A stretch of DNA of 5,604 nt from an uncultured Verrucomicrobiales bacterium. GTDB taxonomy: Bacteria > Verrucomicrobiota > Verrucomicrobiia > Verrucomicrobiales > DEV007. The notes under the pieces were generated by a model that saw only the letters and a program-made list of their open reading frames with translations, was not told the origin of the DNA and made no database searches. The DNA is taken from NCBI GenBank assembly GCA_937893785.1, contig CALCSP010000707.1, forward strand, positions 1 to 5,604. The letters are read 5' to 3'. This document shows positions 1 through 5,604 of this stretch, one piece after another. Made by a program: the position numbers and the translations under genes. Every line of letters starts with the position of its first letter. The first letter of the stretch is position 1.

Positions 1-343
1 TGCGAAAACCACTACCCAAGGCACGAATGCAGCCACTCTTCTCAAGCCCGGCACTGATTACAAACATGCAGGCGATAGTCAGCGGAGCGGCATTGCTGAA
101 AGCTCCTAGCAGATCATCCTTTCCCAAAACGGCCGCTTTATCGCCAAAAAGACCGGGTAAAAGGATGATTCCCAGCGAAAACATGGCAACCATATCCGGT
201 GGCAGCCACTCCCGGAAAAACGCCAGCATGGCAAAGACAAGTACCCCAAATACAAGGAACATCTGCCAATGCACGCTAAAATATTGAATCAATTCACCCA
301 CAGGCCAAAGGTTAATGGAAAAATTGGCGTTTGGCGAATCCAT
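1..343 (-). CDS. SLC13/DASS-like (ion transporter superfamily) permease, N-terminal part, cut by window edge
   Basis: Inner-membrane secondary transporter of the SLC13/CitMHS-like superfamily; only the first 114 codons are present and the gene continues past position 1. The reading frame is open on the minus strand from an ATG at 343-341, with an in-frame TGA five codons' worth of sequence upstream (349-347). A GTG at 301-299 is an alternative start that would remove 14 residues. A hydrophobic helix (about residues 24-43) is followed by a short loop WLPPDMVAM (46-54), a second hydrophobic stretch (about 52-66) and the segment FSNAAPLTIACMFVISAGLE (82-101). This order (helix, PxDxV loop, 'GAFSN..PLTI..MFVISAGLE+SG') is typical of the N-terminus of SLC13-type permeases, some of which also carry TrkA-C (RCK_C) domains. 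Substrates in the family include dicarboxylates, sulfate and other anions; nothing here tells which. No Shine-Dalgarno sequence is visible. It is divergent from the ABC exporter cluster. Family assignment is by pattern recognition. Confidence 0.8.
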   Translation of the reverse strand, partial: MDSPNANFSINLWPVGELIQYFSVHWQMFLVFGVLVFAMLAFFREWLPPDMVAMFSLGIILLPGLFGDKAAVLGKDDLLGAFSNAAPLTIACMFVISAGLEKSGCIRALGSGFR

Positions 344-377
344 CAATCACAATAGGATCCCATAAAGCCACGACAAC

Positions 378-2636
378 GTGCCCGATAATCCCTCATTACG
401 CGACCGAGAACTTGCTGACCGTTACCTTGATCAACCGGCGATCATGCCAGAAGAGGTCCGCACACGCCTCACCGAGAGTGCCGGTGGAGAAACAATCCAG
501 CTCTATGCCTTTGCCGACCTTACCCCCTCGCACCAGATTACCGAGGAATGGATCGCACTGACCCAATCCAAGGTCATTACCATGCGTGAAGGCACCATCT
601 CACTGGTCGAACGCGCAAAAATCACTGAAATACGTGAACAACCGGCTCTAAGCGGCAGTGTTCTCACCCTTGTTGGCGAGGAAGACCAGGAACCGCTTGC
701 TGTGATTCGTCATACCCACCGACAAAAGGATGCCGTAGGCAATATTGCCTTCGTCCTCAAACAAGCCCTGCTGGGACATCAAGTTCCCATCGGCAATGAC
801 GCAGACACATCTTACCTGACCGGATTGACCACACCGATCAAAAAAGCACAGGCCACCGTCTCCCAAAACAGGATGACTGTCGTCTGGCGGTTGTTGGCTT
901 ACCTGAAGCCCTATCGTAGACAGGTTATCATCGGCCTATTCGCAGGCGCCCTGCTGGCCATCGCATCCATTATTCCCCCTTGGCTGGCACGCTACATCAT
1001 CGATGATGTTCTTGGAAAGGATTCCCCCGCAGATGAACGCACATGGTCCATTGCCTGGATACTTGTTGCCGCCATTACTGCCGCCTACCTGTTGCGCCTG
1101 ATCTTCTTGTGGATTCGCCTCCATGTCATGTCGATCATGGGTGAATACGTTGCCCATGACCTGCGCAATGACGTCTATGCGCACATCCAGAAATTGAGTG
1201 TCTCCTACTTCTCAAAGACGCAAACCGGTTCTGTCATCAGCAGAGTCGGGGCAGACACCGACCGTATCTGGGAATTCATCGCTTTCGGAGTTGTCGAGGT
1301 TTCCCTCTCTGTCATCACGCTTGGCGTGCTGTCGGCGGGATTACTCATGATGGACCTGCAGCTTGGCCTCGTCATGGTGCTCCCGGTCCCCTTCATGATC
1401 TGGGCAATCATCATTAACGGAAGGGGCATGCAACGCCTTTTCACGCGAGCGTGGAGAAAATGGTCGAGTCTTAACGATGTCATCGCCGACACCATACCCG
1501 GCATCCGGGTAGTAAAGTCCTTCAATCAGGAAAAGCATGAACAGAAGCGTTTTGGTGCACGCAATGCCGACACCATGGAAACCTTCAATTTCGTGCACCG
1601 CAACTGGACCAAATTCTGGCCGTTACTGATGCTCATGATTCACCTTGTCAGCATCGCCGTGTGGTGGTTCGCCCTGCCACGCCTGATGCCTGGAGCCGAT
1701 GGAGCCGACCCCGACCTCTCCCTCGGCAAGTTCGTTGCTTTCTTGCTCTACGCCGGGATGTTCTTCCAGCCGATTGAGGTCTTTGGCCAGATGGCACGCA
1801 TGGTCAACCGCTCACTGAGTTCCGCGCGCCGGGTTTTCGACCTCCTTGATACCGAAAGCGACCTGCCACACCCGGAACATGCGCTTACTATTGATCCACT
1901 GCGTGGTGAAGTGGAATTTGATCAGGTTTATTTTGGCTATGATGCCGTTCGACCGATTCTTCAGGATATTTCATTTAAGGTAGTTCCCGGGGAAATGATC
2001 GGCATAGTCGGGCATTCCGGAGCAGGAAAAACCACCCTGAGCAATCTCATTGTACGTTTCTATGACGTCACCAGCGGCACGATTCGCATTGACGGGCACG
2101 ACCTGAATTCCATTGATCTTGGCAGCTTTCGCCGGCAAGTCGGAATGGTTCAACAGGACCCCTTCCTGTTTCACGGAACCATTCTGGAAAACATACGCTA
2201 CGGGATGCAGGATGCCCCCAAAAATCAGATTATCGAAGCCGCCCGTGCCGCCAATGCCCATGAGTTCATCTGTGGACTCCCTCAAGCCTACGATACCATG
2301 GTCGGGGAACGCGGGCACACTCTCTCCGGCGGTGAACGTCAACGTATTTCCATCGCACGGGCAGTATTAAATGATCCCGGGATACTCATCCTTGATGAAG
2401 CCACCAGCAGTGTCGACTCGGAGACTGAAGCCAAAATCCAGGACGCGCTTGACCGTCTCACGCAGGGACGCACTACCTTTGCCATTGCCCACAGGCTCTC
2501 AACTCTTCGCAGAGCCGACCGGATTCTCGTCTTCAAGGACGGGCGTATTGCCGAGGAAGGCACACATGCCGATCTGATGGCCGTGGAAGATGGCGTCTAC
2601 CGCAAGCTCAATGACATGCAGAAAACCAACTCATAA
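378..2636 (+). CDS. Type I ABC exporter, fused membrane and ATPase domains, with soluble N-terminal domain (cyanophycin metabolism-associated type)
   Basis: A 752-residue half-transporter expected to homodimerise in the inner membrane and export an unknown substrate using ATP. Residues 1 to about 165 form a soluble domain, described in its own entry. The exporter membrane domain (ABC_membrane type) spans about 166-480, with six predicted helices starting near residue 183 and the usual cytoplasmic loops (GEYVAHDLR from 255; GIRVVKSF between TM4 and TM5). The ATPase domain is complete: A-loop Tyr521, Walker A GHSGAGKT 545-552, Q-loop Gln593, signature LSGGE 649-653, Walker B ILILDE 669-674, D-loop SSVD 677-680 and H-loop His705. 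It therefore looks catalytically intact. GTG at 378 is the most upstream start after an in-frame TAA at 363; ATG at 444 (residue 23) is an alternative that keeps the recognisable domain. Neither has a clear ribosome binding site. The stop is 5 bp before the DUF1854 gene. From memory, this pairing is the one named 'cyanophycin metabolism-associated ABC transporter' in other bacteria. The exporter call is very sure; the substrate is unknown. Confidence 0.95.
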   Translation: MPDNPSLRDRELADRYLDQPAIMPEEVRTRLTESAGGETIQLYAFADLTPSHQITEEWIALTQSKVITMREGTISLVERAKITEIREQPALSGSVLTLVGEEDQEPLAVIRHTHRQKDAVGNIAFVLKQALLGHQVPIGNDADTSYLTGLTTPIKKAQATVSQNRMTVVWRLLAYLKPYRRQVIIGLFAGALLAIASIIPPWLARYIIDDVLGKDSPADERTWSIAWILVAAITAAYLLRLIFLWIRLHVMSIMGEYVAHDLRNDVYAHIQKLSVSYFSKTQTGSVISRVGADTDRIWEFIAFGVVEVSLSVITLGVLSAGLLMMDLQLGLVMVLPVPFMIWAIIINGRGMQRLFTRAWRKWSSLNDVIADTIPGIRVVKSFNQEKHEQKRFGARNADTMETFNFVHRNWTKFWPLLMLMIHLVSIAVWWFALPRLMPGADGADPDLSLGKFVAFLLYAGMFFQPIEVFGQMARMVNRSLSSARRVFDLLDTESDLPHPEHALTIDPLRGEVEFDQVYFGYDAVRPILQDISFKVVPGEMIGIVGHSGAGKTTLSNLIVRFYDVTSGTIRIDGHDLNSIDLGSFRRQVGMVQQDPFLFHGTILENIRYGMQDAPKNQIIEAARAANAHEFICGLPQAYDTMVGERGHTLSGGERQRISIARAVLNDPGILILDEATSSVDSETEAKIQDALDRLTQGRTTFAIAHRLSTLRRADRILVFKDGRIAEEGTHADLMAVEDGVYRKLNDMQKTNS
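444..872 (+). other. N-terminal soluble domain of the ABC exporter, possibly PH-like
   Basis: Residues 23-165 of the exporter precede the first membrane helix and are not part of the standard exporter fold. The stretch EEWIALTQSKVITMREG (about 56-72) followed by several short beta-like segments and a helix (FVLKQALLG, about 127-135) resembles small bacterial PH-like domains, whose mark is a '(L/V)T..+(I/V/L)' strand near the start. The domain contains no cysteine, so it cannot be an active C39 peptidase of the kind that processes bacteriocin leaders. From memory, exporters paired with DUF1854 carry a similar leading domain. The function is unknown; it could sense a ligand, bind DUF1854 or regulate the ATPase. 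The fold call is tentative. Confidence 0.45.
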
Positions 2637-2641
2637 ACAAG

Positions 2642-3103
2642 ATGCCTTTACCTGATATCAGCCTGAGCAAAAGCGGCCAATTGCAAGTTGTGCACGACAG
2701 CGCAGTCACCGCAGTCCGTGTGCAACCCTGTTTTCCCCTGTCCGATCCAACTCGCTTTTTTTCTCTACTCGATCACGACGGTAATGAGGTCTGTATGATT
2801 GAAGACCCTGCCAGTCTTAATAGCGAGGGCGAAGCCGCCCTTTCATCGGCAATAGCCGATGCGGCATTTACCATCAAGGTCAAGGCCATTGAAGAAATCC
2901 GCAACGATATCGACCTGCGTATCTGGAAGGTTGTCACGGATTCCGGGTGCCGGACCTTTGAAACGCGGCTTGGTTCCTGGCCAAGAAAACTCGCGGATGG
3001 CGGGGTCCTGATCCAGGACATTGCCGAGGATCTCTACCATATTGAGGATGCTGATGCCATGGATGAAAAATCCAGGAAACTGCTTTGGGCATTCTCCGAT
3101 TAA
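2642..3103 (+). CDS. DUF1854 family protein (cyanophycin metabolism-associated type)
   Basis: A 153-residue protein with no signal peptide or membrane segment, so expected in the cytoplasm. Nearly the whole length fits DUF1854. The visible marks are an early proline-rich segment with an 'xxPFPxSDPxRFxSLxDxxGxE' pattern (residues 29-49), a hydrophobic/charged helix region ending KAIEEI (81-86), IWKVVTD (94-100) followed by G102 and F106, VLIQDIAEDLYHIED (122-136) and a C-terminal MDEKSRKLL (140-148), matching the usual 'LD..SR+lL' end. The biochemical function is unknown. The family is usually encoded right after an ABC exporter with a soluble N-terminal domain, often near cyanophycin genes, so a partner or regulator of the exporter is a reasonable inference. 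It starts 5 bp after the exporter stop and ends 5 bp before the next gene. There is no Shine-Dalgarno sequence before its ATG, so translational coupling is likely. A run of seven T lies in the gene around 2756-2762, but the conserved pattern continues across it, so the frame is intact. Confidence 0.87.
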   Translation: MPLPDISLSKSGQLQVVHDSAVTAVRVQPCFPLSDPTRFFSLLDHDGNEVCMIEDPASLNSEGEAALSSAIADAAFTIKVKAIEEIRNDIDLRIWKVVTDSGCRTFETRLGSWPRKLADGGVLIQDIAEDLYHIEDADAMDEKSRKLLWAFSD

Positions 3104-3108
3104 AACAG

Positions 3109-3417
3109 ATGATTGATCCGGACGAATTTGCCGAGACCATGGCGGAAATCGGCAATACTCACATGCCCTTTGGCAAATATGGCCCCGAGAAATATCCCCC
3201 AAAGGGGCTACCGATCCACCAACTCCCCTTTGAATACCTCGAATGGTTCCAATATAACGGTGGACTTCCCGGCGGACGGCTGGGCGAGTTGCTCGAGCTT
3301 GTCTACCATATCAAGAAAGACGGCGCCGGCGAGGTTTTTGCGCCATTGCGACACCAATCCGGACAATCCCTCAGGAAAAAGCCCGGAAATCCCCGGGAAT
3401 ACCGCTTTGACCAATAG
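3109..3417 (+). CDS. DUF3820 (QSregVF_b-like) small protein
   Basis: A 102-residue, probably cytoplasmic protein of the DUF3820 family (also called putative quorum-sensing-regulated virulence factor; real function unknown). The family pattern is clear: MPFGKY (19-24), then LPFEYLEWF (39-47), then a glycine-rich turn and GRLGELLELVYHIKKDG (56-72) and FAPLR (77-81). Between GKY and the LPxxYLxWF strand there is an extra proline- and lysine-rich stretch (GPEKYPPKG, 25-33) compared with the shorter spacing I remember for the family. The last 20 residues are basic and polar and look disordered. ATG 3109 was chosen because it lies 5 bp after the DUF1854 stop; an in-frame TTG at 3085 would overlap that gene and add eight residues with no family match. 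It has no Shine-Dalgarno sequence and is probably translated by coupling as the third gene of the exporter operon. Whether it works with the exporter is not shown by sequence. Confidence 0.85.
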   Translation: MIDPDEFAETMAEIGNTHMPFGKYGPEKYPPKGLPIHQLPFEYLEWFQYNGGLPGGRLGELLELVYHIKKDGAGEVFAPLRHQSGQSLRKKPGNPREYRFDQ

Positions 3418-3511
3418 TGCGGATCCCATACCCCGCCTGCCAAATTTCTCAATAAAGATCTAATAAAAACCGTCACATCCGCGTTACAGTATTAGCTATT
3501 TCCCACTGCCC
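3418..3511. other. Intergenic gap before the macroglobulin gene
   Basis: These 94 bp separate the DUF3820 stop from the macroglobulin start and are the longest non-coding stretch in the window. The middle (about 3441-3470) is AT-rich and is where a promoter for the downstream gene would be expected. I do not find a convincing -35/-10 pair, only weak matches such as TAATAA at 3461-3466 and TATTAG at 3490-3495. GCGGAT at 3419-3424 is matched by ATCCGC at 3477-3482, an inverted repeat with a 52-base loop, too wide to be a normal terminator. No hairpin followed by a T-run is seen, so read-through from the exporter operon is possible. Confidence 0.5.
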
Positions 3512-3571
3512 ATGAAATTCATACCCCTACTGATTGTCATTCTCTGCTCTTTGCTGGCAATTCCCAGCGCT
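3512..3571 (+). other. Signal peptide of the macroglobulin protein
   Basis: It is a short basic N-terminus (Lys2) followed by a hydrophobic core rich in Leu and Ile (residues 4-17) and a small-residue end PSA, with probable cleavage after Ala20 by signal peptidase I. The residues before Cys12 (Val-Ile-Leu) do not fit a lipobox, which needs Gly, Ala or Ser next to the Cys. The mature protein would therefore be periplasmic or released rather than lipid-anchored. The exact cleavage site is a prediction. Confidence 0.75.
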
Positions 3572-5604
3572 AAGACCGTTCCAGCCGAAGACGCCCGCAA
3601 CAAGGCTGCCAAACTCAAGAAGGATGGAAACTGGAAGGAAGCCTTCGAGGCCTACAAGGACTTGCTGATGAAGGAGGAAAACTCCGGCAAAGTGGCCGCA
3701 GAGGACCTGCAGAACGCGTGGCAATCGCTGAGTAGAATAGGCCAGGTCGCACTCATGGATGATTTCCTTGAGAGCGTTGTTCAGAAATATCCGCAGGACT
3801 GGAGAGTGCTCGCAGGTGCCGGAAGCCTGCAATTAAGGATGCCACAATATGGATACATTATTGGTGGCGAGTTCAAGCGTGGTCACCACCGGGGCGGAGG
3901 AAGACAGGTCAACTCGCACCAACGGGACCGTACCCGTGGACTTGCCCTCATGGAGCGCGCAATGAAAGCTGCAAAGAATGACGAGGACAAGGCGGCAATC
4001 GCCGGACTCTATCTAGATTTTGCCAATGCGATCGCATCCAACAGAGGTAGAAATGAATCTTGGCGACTGCAATACCTTACGGACTTCAGCAAGCTTCCGG
4101 ATTGGGATGAAGGCGGATACCATGGCGCACGAGATGTGGGTGCCCCTGTTGATGCTGATGGCAAGCCTGTCTTCTATTCCATCCCAAAGAGCTGGGAAAA
4201 AGCCACCAACGACGGGGAACGCTGGCGTTACCTGCTGACGGAAGCCGCTGAGCTTGCACCAAACCGGACCGGTGAAATCATGTTCCGCTGGAGTTCTTTT
4301 TTGCGAAACCAATTCGGAGTCGAGCGGATGCGCCAGTGGGGATTCGGTGGATTCTTCGGGGGGCACAGTCCGGATGAAGGCAAAGAAAACAGCAGCAGTA
4401 CCTATGAGTTGCATACCCTGAGCGAAAAAGAGACAATTGCCCGACTGGCCAGCGGAATAAAGCGCGTTTCACTACCTGACGAGCACAATCACATCTTCGT
4501 CCTCAAGCAAATCGCCGCGCTGCCCGACAAGTCCTCCGCCGAGCGGGCTACCAATGATTTAGCCGGCATTTTCGAGAATCGCAGGCAGTATTCCCTGGCG
4601 GCAGAATACTGGCAGCAAAGCATCAAGAAATTTGGACCCGGGAGGAGCAATTGGAAAGCCAAGCGACTGGACCAGATCCTCGACAACTGGGGACGCTTTG
4701 ATGGTAGTCAGTCCCATGCCGCCGGCAAGAAACCGGTACTTGGGTTCGTGTTCCGCAACGGTGACCGAGTGGACCTCACTGCTTACTCAATAGACGTGCC
4801 CACCCTGCTTGATGACGTTAAAGATTACCTAAAGAGCAACCCCTTGAAGATCGACAACCATCGCATGAATATCGGCAACATCGGCTACGAGCTGGTCAAC
4901 GAGAAGTGGAAAAAGTATGTCGGCAAAAAAGTGGCCGAGTGGGACCTGCGCCTTGAGCCGCGCAAGAACCATTGGGACAAGCGCATCGACATTGTTGCTC
5001 CCATGAAGAAAGCCGGAGCCTACCTGTTACGTGCCAGGATGAAGGACGGTAATACATCCCACATCGTTGTCTGGATTGCCGACACGGCAATTGTGCGCAA
5101 GCCACTTGACCAAAAGTCCTATTACTTTGTTGCCGATGCCCGTAGCGGCAAACCCGTGGCCAAGGCAAACCTCGAGTTCTTTGGCTACCGCTATGAATAC
5201 CTTAAACAGAAACAGGGACTGGGGGGCATCCTGCCGCAGCGGCGCTTTAATGTCATCACCAAGCAGTTCGCCGAATTCACCGATGCCGACGGACAGGCTA
5301 TCCTCGACCAGGAACAAATGCCCCGTCAGATGCAGTGGCTGATTATCGCGCGCAGTGATGACGGCAGGTTCGCCTACCACGGCTTCAACGGGGTCTGGTA
5401 TAGCCAGCGTCACGATAGACAATACAAGGCAACCAAAACGCTGGTGGTTACTGACAGACCGGTATACCGCCCGGGACAGGATGTGGAGTTCAAGGCCTGG
5501 GTGCGTCATTCCCAATATGACAAGGAAGATGAAAGTCAGTTTGCCGGGAAAAGCTTCTCGGTGCTCATTCATAATCCCAAAGGCGAGAAAATTTACGAAA
5601 AAAA
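3512..5604 (+). CDS. Secreted alpha-2-macroglobulin family protein, N-terminal part, cut by window edge
   Basis: The first 697 codons of a large protein are open to the right edge. Bacterial alpha-2-macroglobulins act as exported protease traps or envelope guards; the bait region and thioester, if present, would lie beyond the window. Residues 1-20 are a signal peptide (MKF, hydrophobic core, IPSA then K). Cys12 lies inside the core without a proper lipobox, so a lipoprotein is unlikely. Residues 28-56 and 350-385 look like TPR-type helical hairpins. An unusual segment YIIGGEFKRGHHRGGGRQ (115-132) precedes more helical sequence. Macroglobulin-type sequence begins around 480, with VVWIADTAIVRK (519-530), YYFVADARSGKPVAKANLEF (537-556) and the classic MG2 mark TDRPVYRPGQ (647-656). 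ATG 3512 is chosen because the signal peptide follows at once; it has no Shine-Dalgarno sequence. The upstream gene is not a PBP1C (pbpC), the usual partner of the enterobacterial type; the downstream side is not visible. The family call is firm; the role is inferred. Confidence 0.92.
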   Translation, partial: MKFIPLLIVILCSLLAIPSAKTVPAEDARNKAAKLKKDGNWKEAFEAYKDLLMKEENSGKVAAEDLQNAWQSLSRIGQVALMDDFLESVVQKYPQDWRVLAGAGSLQLRMPQYGYIIGGEFKRGHHRGGGRQVNSHQRDRTRGLALMERAMKAAKNDEDKAAIAGLYLDFANAIASNRGRNESWRLQYLTDFSKLPDWDEGGYHGARDVGAPVDADGKPVFYSIPKSWEKATNDGERWRYLLTEAAELAPNRTGEIMFRWSSFLRNQFGVERMRQWGFGGFFGGHSPDEGKENSSSTYELHTLSEKETIARLASGIKRVSLPDEHNHIFVLKQIAALPDKSSAERATNDLAGIFENRRQYSLAAEYWQQSIKKFGPGRSNWKAKRLDQILDNWGRFDGSQSHAAGKKPVLGFVFRNGDRVDLTAYSIDVPTLLDDVKDYLKSNPLKIDNHRMNIGNIGYELVNEKWKKYVGKKVAEWDLRLEPRKNHWDKRIDIVAPMKKAGAYLLRARMKDGNTSHIVVWIADTAIVRKPLDQKSYYFVADARSGKPVAKANLEFFGYRYEYLKQKQGLGGILPQRRFNVITKQFAEFTDADGQAILDQEQMPRQMQWLIIARSDDGRFAYHGFNGVWYSQRHDRQYKATKTLVVTDRPVYRPGQDVEFKAWVRHSQYDKEDESQFAGKSFSVLIHNPKGEKIYEK

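Noticed and set aside
27..287. Plus-strand open frame of 86 codons opposite the permease
   Set aside because: Its translation is low-complexity Ser/Pro/Lys-rich with no family pattern, while the minus strand in the same place encodes a clear SLC13-type N-terminus. It is a shadow.
324..353. TTGGCG (324-329) with CACAAT (348-353) as an exporter promoter
   Set aside because: Each box matches the sigma-70 consensus at only four of six positions and the spacing is 18. This is near chance level and not enough to call a promoter.
3085..3108. Earlier TTG start for the DUF3820 gene
   Set aside because: It would overlap the end of the DUF1854 gene and add eight residues without family support. ATG 3109, just after the DUF1854 stop, is the better choice.
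3382..3397. CCCGG/CCGGG hairpin as a terminator of the exporter operon
   Set aside because: It is a 5-bp stem with a 6-base loop located inside the DUF3820 coding region and not followed by a T-run.
4013..4414. Minus-strand open frame of 133 codons
   Set aside because: It lies opposite continuous macroglobulin coding sequence and its translation shows no domain or signal. It is treated as a shadow.
5027..5572. Minus-strand open frame of 181 codons inside the macroglobulin gene
   Set aside because: The plus strand here encodes well-recognised macroglobulin segments, including TDRPVYRPGQ. The reverse frame has no recognisable domain and is a by-product of codon bias.
5598..5604. Run of seven A at the right edge as a programmed slippage site
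   Set aside because: The window ends in the run, so its true length and the downstream frames cannot be seen. Gly-Glu-Lys codons leading into it are ordinary.

Overview
The window is gene-dense bacterial DNA. It holds five protein-coding genes, two of them cut by the window edges, and no RNA gene, insertion sequence, CRISPR array or origin that I can support. By eye the base composition is moderate to slightly GC-rich and even throughout, with no sign of a recently acquired island. The protein types suggest a member of the Planctomycetota/Verrucomicrobiota/Lentisphaerota (PVC) group, most likely Verrucomicrobiota. The clues are a very large alpha-2-macroglobulin-like protein of the type I associate with these phyla, and starts that all lack a Shine-Dalgarno sequence. 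This taxonomic reading is an inference from memory, at low to moderate confidence.

Layout. Positions 1-343 on the minus strand carry the N-terminus of an SLC13/DASS-type (ion transporter superfamily) permease that runs off the left edge. Divergent from it, with only 34 bp between start codons, a compact plus-strand cluster occupies 378-3417. It contains a type I ABC exporter with fused membrane and ATPase domains and a soluble N-terminal domain (378-2636), a DUF1854 protein (2642-3103) and a small DUF3820 protein (3109-3417). Both junctions are 5 bp, so the three genes are probably co-transcribed. After a 94-bp gap, a secreted alpha-2-macroglobulin family protein starts at 3512 and runs off the right edge. 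Its signal peptide, helical-repeat-like N-terminal region and first macroglobulin domains are visible.

How the genes may work together. The exporter plus DUF1854 pair matches, from memory, the gene pair annotated elsewhere as 'cyanophycin metabolism-associated' ABC transporter and DUF1854 protein. That suggests a role linked to the reserve polymer cyanophycin or its peptide products, but no cyanophycin synthetase or cyanophycinase gene lies in this window, so the link rests on family recognition alone. The macroglobulin is probably a separate unit acting outside the inner membrane, and the SLC13-like permease is a separate divergent unit. I see no clear evidence of a wholly new system. The least explained parts are the exporter's N-terminal domain, the job of the DUF1854/DUF3820 partners, and the roughly 500-residue N-terminal region of the macroglobulin.
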